DNA from: an uncultured Bacteroidales bacterium
GTDB taxonomy: Bacteria; Bacteroidota; Bacteroidia; Bacteroidales; Bacteroidaceae
Length of the DNA stretch: 64,000 nucleotides
Reading direction: 5' to 3'
Assembly: GCA_902760345.1 (NCBI GenBank)
Contig: CACWFY010000007.1
Coordinates: 59,722-123,721 of the forward strand
Part shown: positions 62,178 to 64,000 of the stretch, one piece after another
Numbering within the stretch: position 1 is the stretch's first letter
Layout: each line of letters opens with the position of its first letter
Notes under the pieces: generated by a model
What the model was told of the DNA's origin: nothing
Databases searched by the model: none
What the model saw: the letters and a program-made list of their open reading frames with translations, nothing else
Translations under genes and position numbers: made by a program

Positions 62178-63722
62178 ATGAGACTACCAATTAACATAGA
62201 AAAACTGCTCGGTGGACGGGCTGTAGAGGGTGACCGCATAGAGTATAAGACGGGATGGAATCCGGATGCCATCTACCGTAGCGTGTGTGCTTTCGCCAAC
62301 GACTTCGACGAGACGGGGGGCGGTTATATCGTGGTGGGTGTGAAGGAGGTAAACGGTCGTCCTGTCCGTCCCGTCATAGGTATTGATCCCAATCAGATTG
62401 AGCCTATCGAAAAGGATATGGTGGGATTCAACAACCTGATGCAGCCTTACTATCAGCCACGACTGTATATAGAGGAGGCCGACGGAAAGACGATTCTGGT
62501 CATCAAGGTGTCGGCTGGAGAGCGTCGTCCTTACAAGGTGCCTGACCAAATCACCGCCAAGCAGAAGACTTACAACTATTACATCCGATACAACAGTAGC
62601 AGCATTGTGCCCAAGGGTGAATATGAGCGCGAACTGATAAACCTGGCCAACCGCACGCCGTTTGACGACCGAGGGAACGACCAGATAACGCTGAAGGACA
62701 TCTCACCACTGTTGCTGCACGACTATCTGGTGAAGGTGAAAAGCAGCCTTGCCAACGATTCACTGACGGAGAACATGGAATCGGTACTGGAGCAGATGGA
62801 ACTGCTAGAGCCAACGCCCGAGGGATATAACATCAAAAACGTGGCAGCAATGATGTTCGCAGAGTGTCCAGACCGTTTCTTCAAGCAGTCGCAGATAGAC
62901 ATTGTTGTTTTTCCCGAAGGACGAGAGAAGAATCCCAACAACATGATTGAAGTAGAGCCTATCAGGGGCAATGTGCCAACGATGATAGAGAAGACATTGA
63001 GTTATTTGAGCACCAATGTCATCAAGAAACAGATACTGAAGCCCAAAGACCGCGAGGAGTCGGACAAGTTCTACAACTATCCGTATCAGGCATTGGAAGA
63101 GACTGTCGTTAATAGCCTGTATCACAGAGACTGGACGATTAGAGAGCCAGTAGAGATAACCATTGAGCCGGACAAAATATCGATTCTGAATTTCTCTGGG
63201 CCTAACCACACCATTCCGATGGAGGCCATTCGAGAGGGTAAGTCTCTCCGTTCACGCAGGTATCGCAATCGCAGATTAGGTGAATTTCTGAAAGAACTAG
63301 ATCTGACAGAAGGAAGGGCGACAGGAATCCCTACGGTGCAGGAGGAACTTGAAGCTAATGGCTCGCCCAGAGCGACTATCGAGACTGACGAGGAGAGGAC
63401 GTACTTCCTGATAGACATTCCTTGCCATCCTTATTTCGCCAAGAAAGAGATTGAAATTGACACCAATGGCGTAAAAGAAGATGCCGAAAGTGGCGTAAAA
63501 GGTGGCGTAAAAGGTGGCGTAAAAGAACTCTCTGATATTCAGGAGATTATTGTAAAAGAAATGCTATTCGACCCGTCTATTACGACCAGTGAAATGGCGC
63601 AAAAGACTGGCATAAAGTTCAGAACACTCCAGCGACATATCTCTCAGCTTCAGGCAATGGGGGTTGTTGTCCGCAAAGATGGTCGAAAAGATGGTTATTG
63701 GGAAGTCGTAAAAAACAAATAG
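62178..63722 (+). CDS. AlbA_2/Schlafen-type ATP-binding transcriptional regulator
   Basis: The 514-residue protein begins with an AlbA_2 domain (EGDRIEYKTGWN with Glu22/Lys24, then GGGYIVVGVKEVNG), followed by a RecG-like ATP-binding C-terminal region (ALEETVVNSLYHRDW, NRRLGEFLKELDLTEGRATG). A Gly-Val-Lys repeat linker (SGVKGGVKGGVKE) leads to a winged helix (MAQKTGIKFRTLQRHISQL). Such proteins are common in mobile and defence regions. The start at 62178 is supported by the promoter; the frame is open to a TTG at 62145. Confidence 0.85.
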   Translation: MRLPINIEKLLGGRAVEGDRIEYKTGWNPDAIYRSVCAFANDFDETGGGYIVVGVKEVNGRPVRPVIGIDPNQIEPIEKDMVGFNNLMQPYYQPRLYIEEADGKTILVIKVSAGERRPYKVPDQITAKQKTYNYYIRYNSSSIVPKGEYERELINLANRTPFDDRGNDQITLKDISPLLLHDYLVKVKSSLANDSLTENMESVLEQMELLEPTPEGYNIKNVAAMMFAECPDRFFKQSQIDIVVFPEGREKNPNNMIEVEPIRGNVPTMIEKTLSYLSTNVIKKQILKPKDREESDKFYNYPYQALEETVVNSLYHRDWTIREPVEITIEPDKISILNFSGPNHTIPMEAIREGKSLRSRRYRNRRLGEFLKELDLTEGRATGIPTVQEELEANGSPRATIETDEERTYFLIDIPCHPYFAKKEIEIDTNGVKEDAESGVKGGVKGGVKELSDIQEIIVKEMLFDPSITTSEMAQKTGIKFRTLQRHISQLQAMGVVVRKDGRKDGYWEVVKNK

Positions 63723-63734
63723 TCTTCTGATACA

Positions 63735-64000
63735 ATGCCAGCTATTATTACAGATACATTCGACTATGACGATATAGTCAGGGTGCTTGACCTTGATGAA
63801 GCATTCGTGCATCATCAGATTGATGCGCTTCAGCCGAAGTATTGGCGTGTTGTGATAAAGACGAAACCCAAGGGGCTGAAGATTTTTGCACCTGTGATGG
63901 TGAGCGGCAACAGGGGCATCGACTATCTGATATACATGCTGAGCCGAGACTGGCAGATAACAAAGAAGCAGCGATTACTCGACTACATGTATTTCGGAGT
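63735..64000 (+). CDS. Partial hypothetical protein, cut by the window edge
   Basis: An open frame from ATG 63735 runs 88 codons to the edge without a stop (MPAIITDTFDYDDIVRVLDL, PKGLKIFAPVMVSGNRGI). It lies 12 nt after the AlbA_2 gene on the same strand. I do not recognise the family. Confidence 0.6.
   Translation, partial: MPAIITDTFDYDDIVRVLDLDEAFVHHQIDALQPKYWRVVIKTKPKGLKIFAPVMVSGNRGIDYLIYMLSRDWQITKKQRLLDYMYFG

Noticed and set aside
48063-63722. BREX, DISARM, Zorya, CBASS or Thoeris.
   Set aside because: No PglZ, DrmB, ZorA/B, nucleotide cyclase or TIR signature was seen in any of the proteins.
1-64000. CRISPR array, rRNA operon, transposon or prophage.
   Set aside because: No regularly spaced repeats with unique spacers, no rRNA sequence, and no transposase, integrase or phage structural gene was found.

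Overview
The window is chromosomal DNA of a Bacteroidales bacterium, most likely Prevotella or a close relative. Four things point there: promoters of the Bacteroidetes type (TTG about 20 nt upstream of TAnnTTTG) in front of many genes; a TonB-dependent receptor with a carboxypeptidase-regulatory-like N-terminal domain; a TamB followed by a lipoprotein TamA-like partner (TamL); and a C-terminal sorting-type domain on a small secreted protein. The genus is inferred from style only.

Layout. 1-3092 (-): TonB-dependent receptor, cut by the window edge. 3237-6551 (+): M16 zinc peptidase and a small lipoprotein, then an initiator tRNA-Met (-). 6871-15936 (+): TetR regulator, fabG, RluA-type pseudouridine synthase, tamB, tamL, probably one envelope/lipid operon. 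16019-20151 (+): sugar nucleotidyltransferase, DHH phosphoesterase, DUF4827 lipoprotein, phosphohexomutase. 20234-27058 (-): two Cthe_2159-type beta-helix carbohydrate-binding proteins, a small sorted protein, a LytS/LytTR two-component pair and an outer-membrane beta-barrel. 27180-29093 (-): exonuclease III, ribH, TPR protein. 29223-30591 (+): recF and a DciA-like gene. 30569-40309 (-): S41 protease, dCMP deaminase, two GH3 amide synthetases, MFS exporter, ATP-grasp ligase, M3 peptidase. 40400-44279 (-): Crp/Fnr regulator, ApbE, DUF6048, DUF6452, glycosyltransferase 2. 44393-44565 (+): SRP RNA and tRNA-Thr from one promoter. 44607-47207 (-): mutS2. 47208-48062 has no gene but holds a likely structured small RNA on the minus strand.

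48063-63722 (+) is an accessory defence island, in part visibly A+T-richer than the core. In order: XRE regulator, two different C5-cytosine DNA methyltransferases, a MORC/MutL-type GHKL ATPase, a Z1-domain helicase-like ATPase, a DUF4420 PD-(D/E)XK endonuclease, a DUF2075 helicase with an N-terminal nuclease domain, a MutT-type Nudix hydrolase, a 1302-residue nuclease-STAND ATPase and an AlbA_2/Schlafen-type regulator. The first six fit the MORC-Z1 restriction-modification class predicted by comparative genomics. In this copy the MORC ATPase is split by one frameshift and the Z1 ATPase by two, while both methylases and the nuclease are open. That suggests either decay of the restriction arm with modification kept, or local assembly errors. 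A partial unknown gene runs off the right edge.

No transposase, integrase, CRISPR array or rRNA gene was seen.
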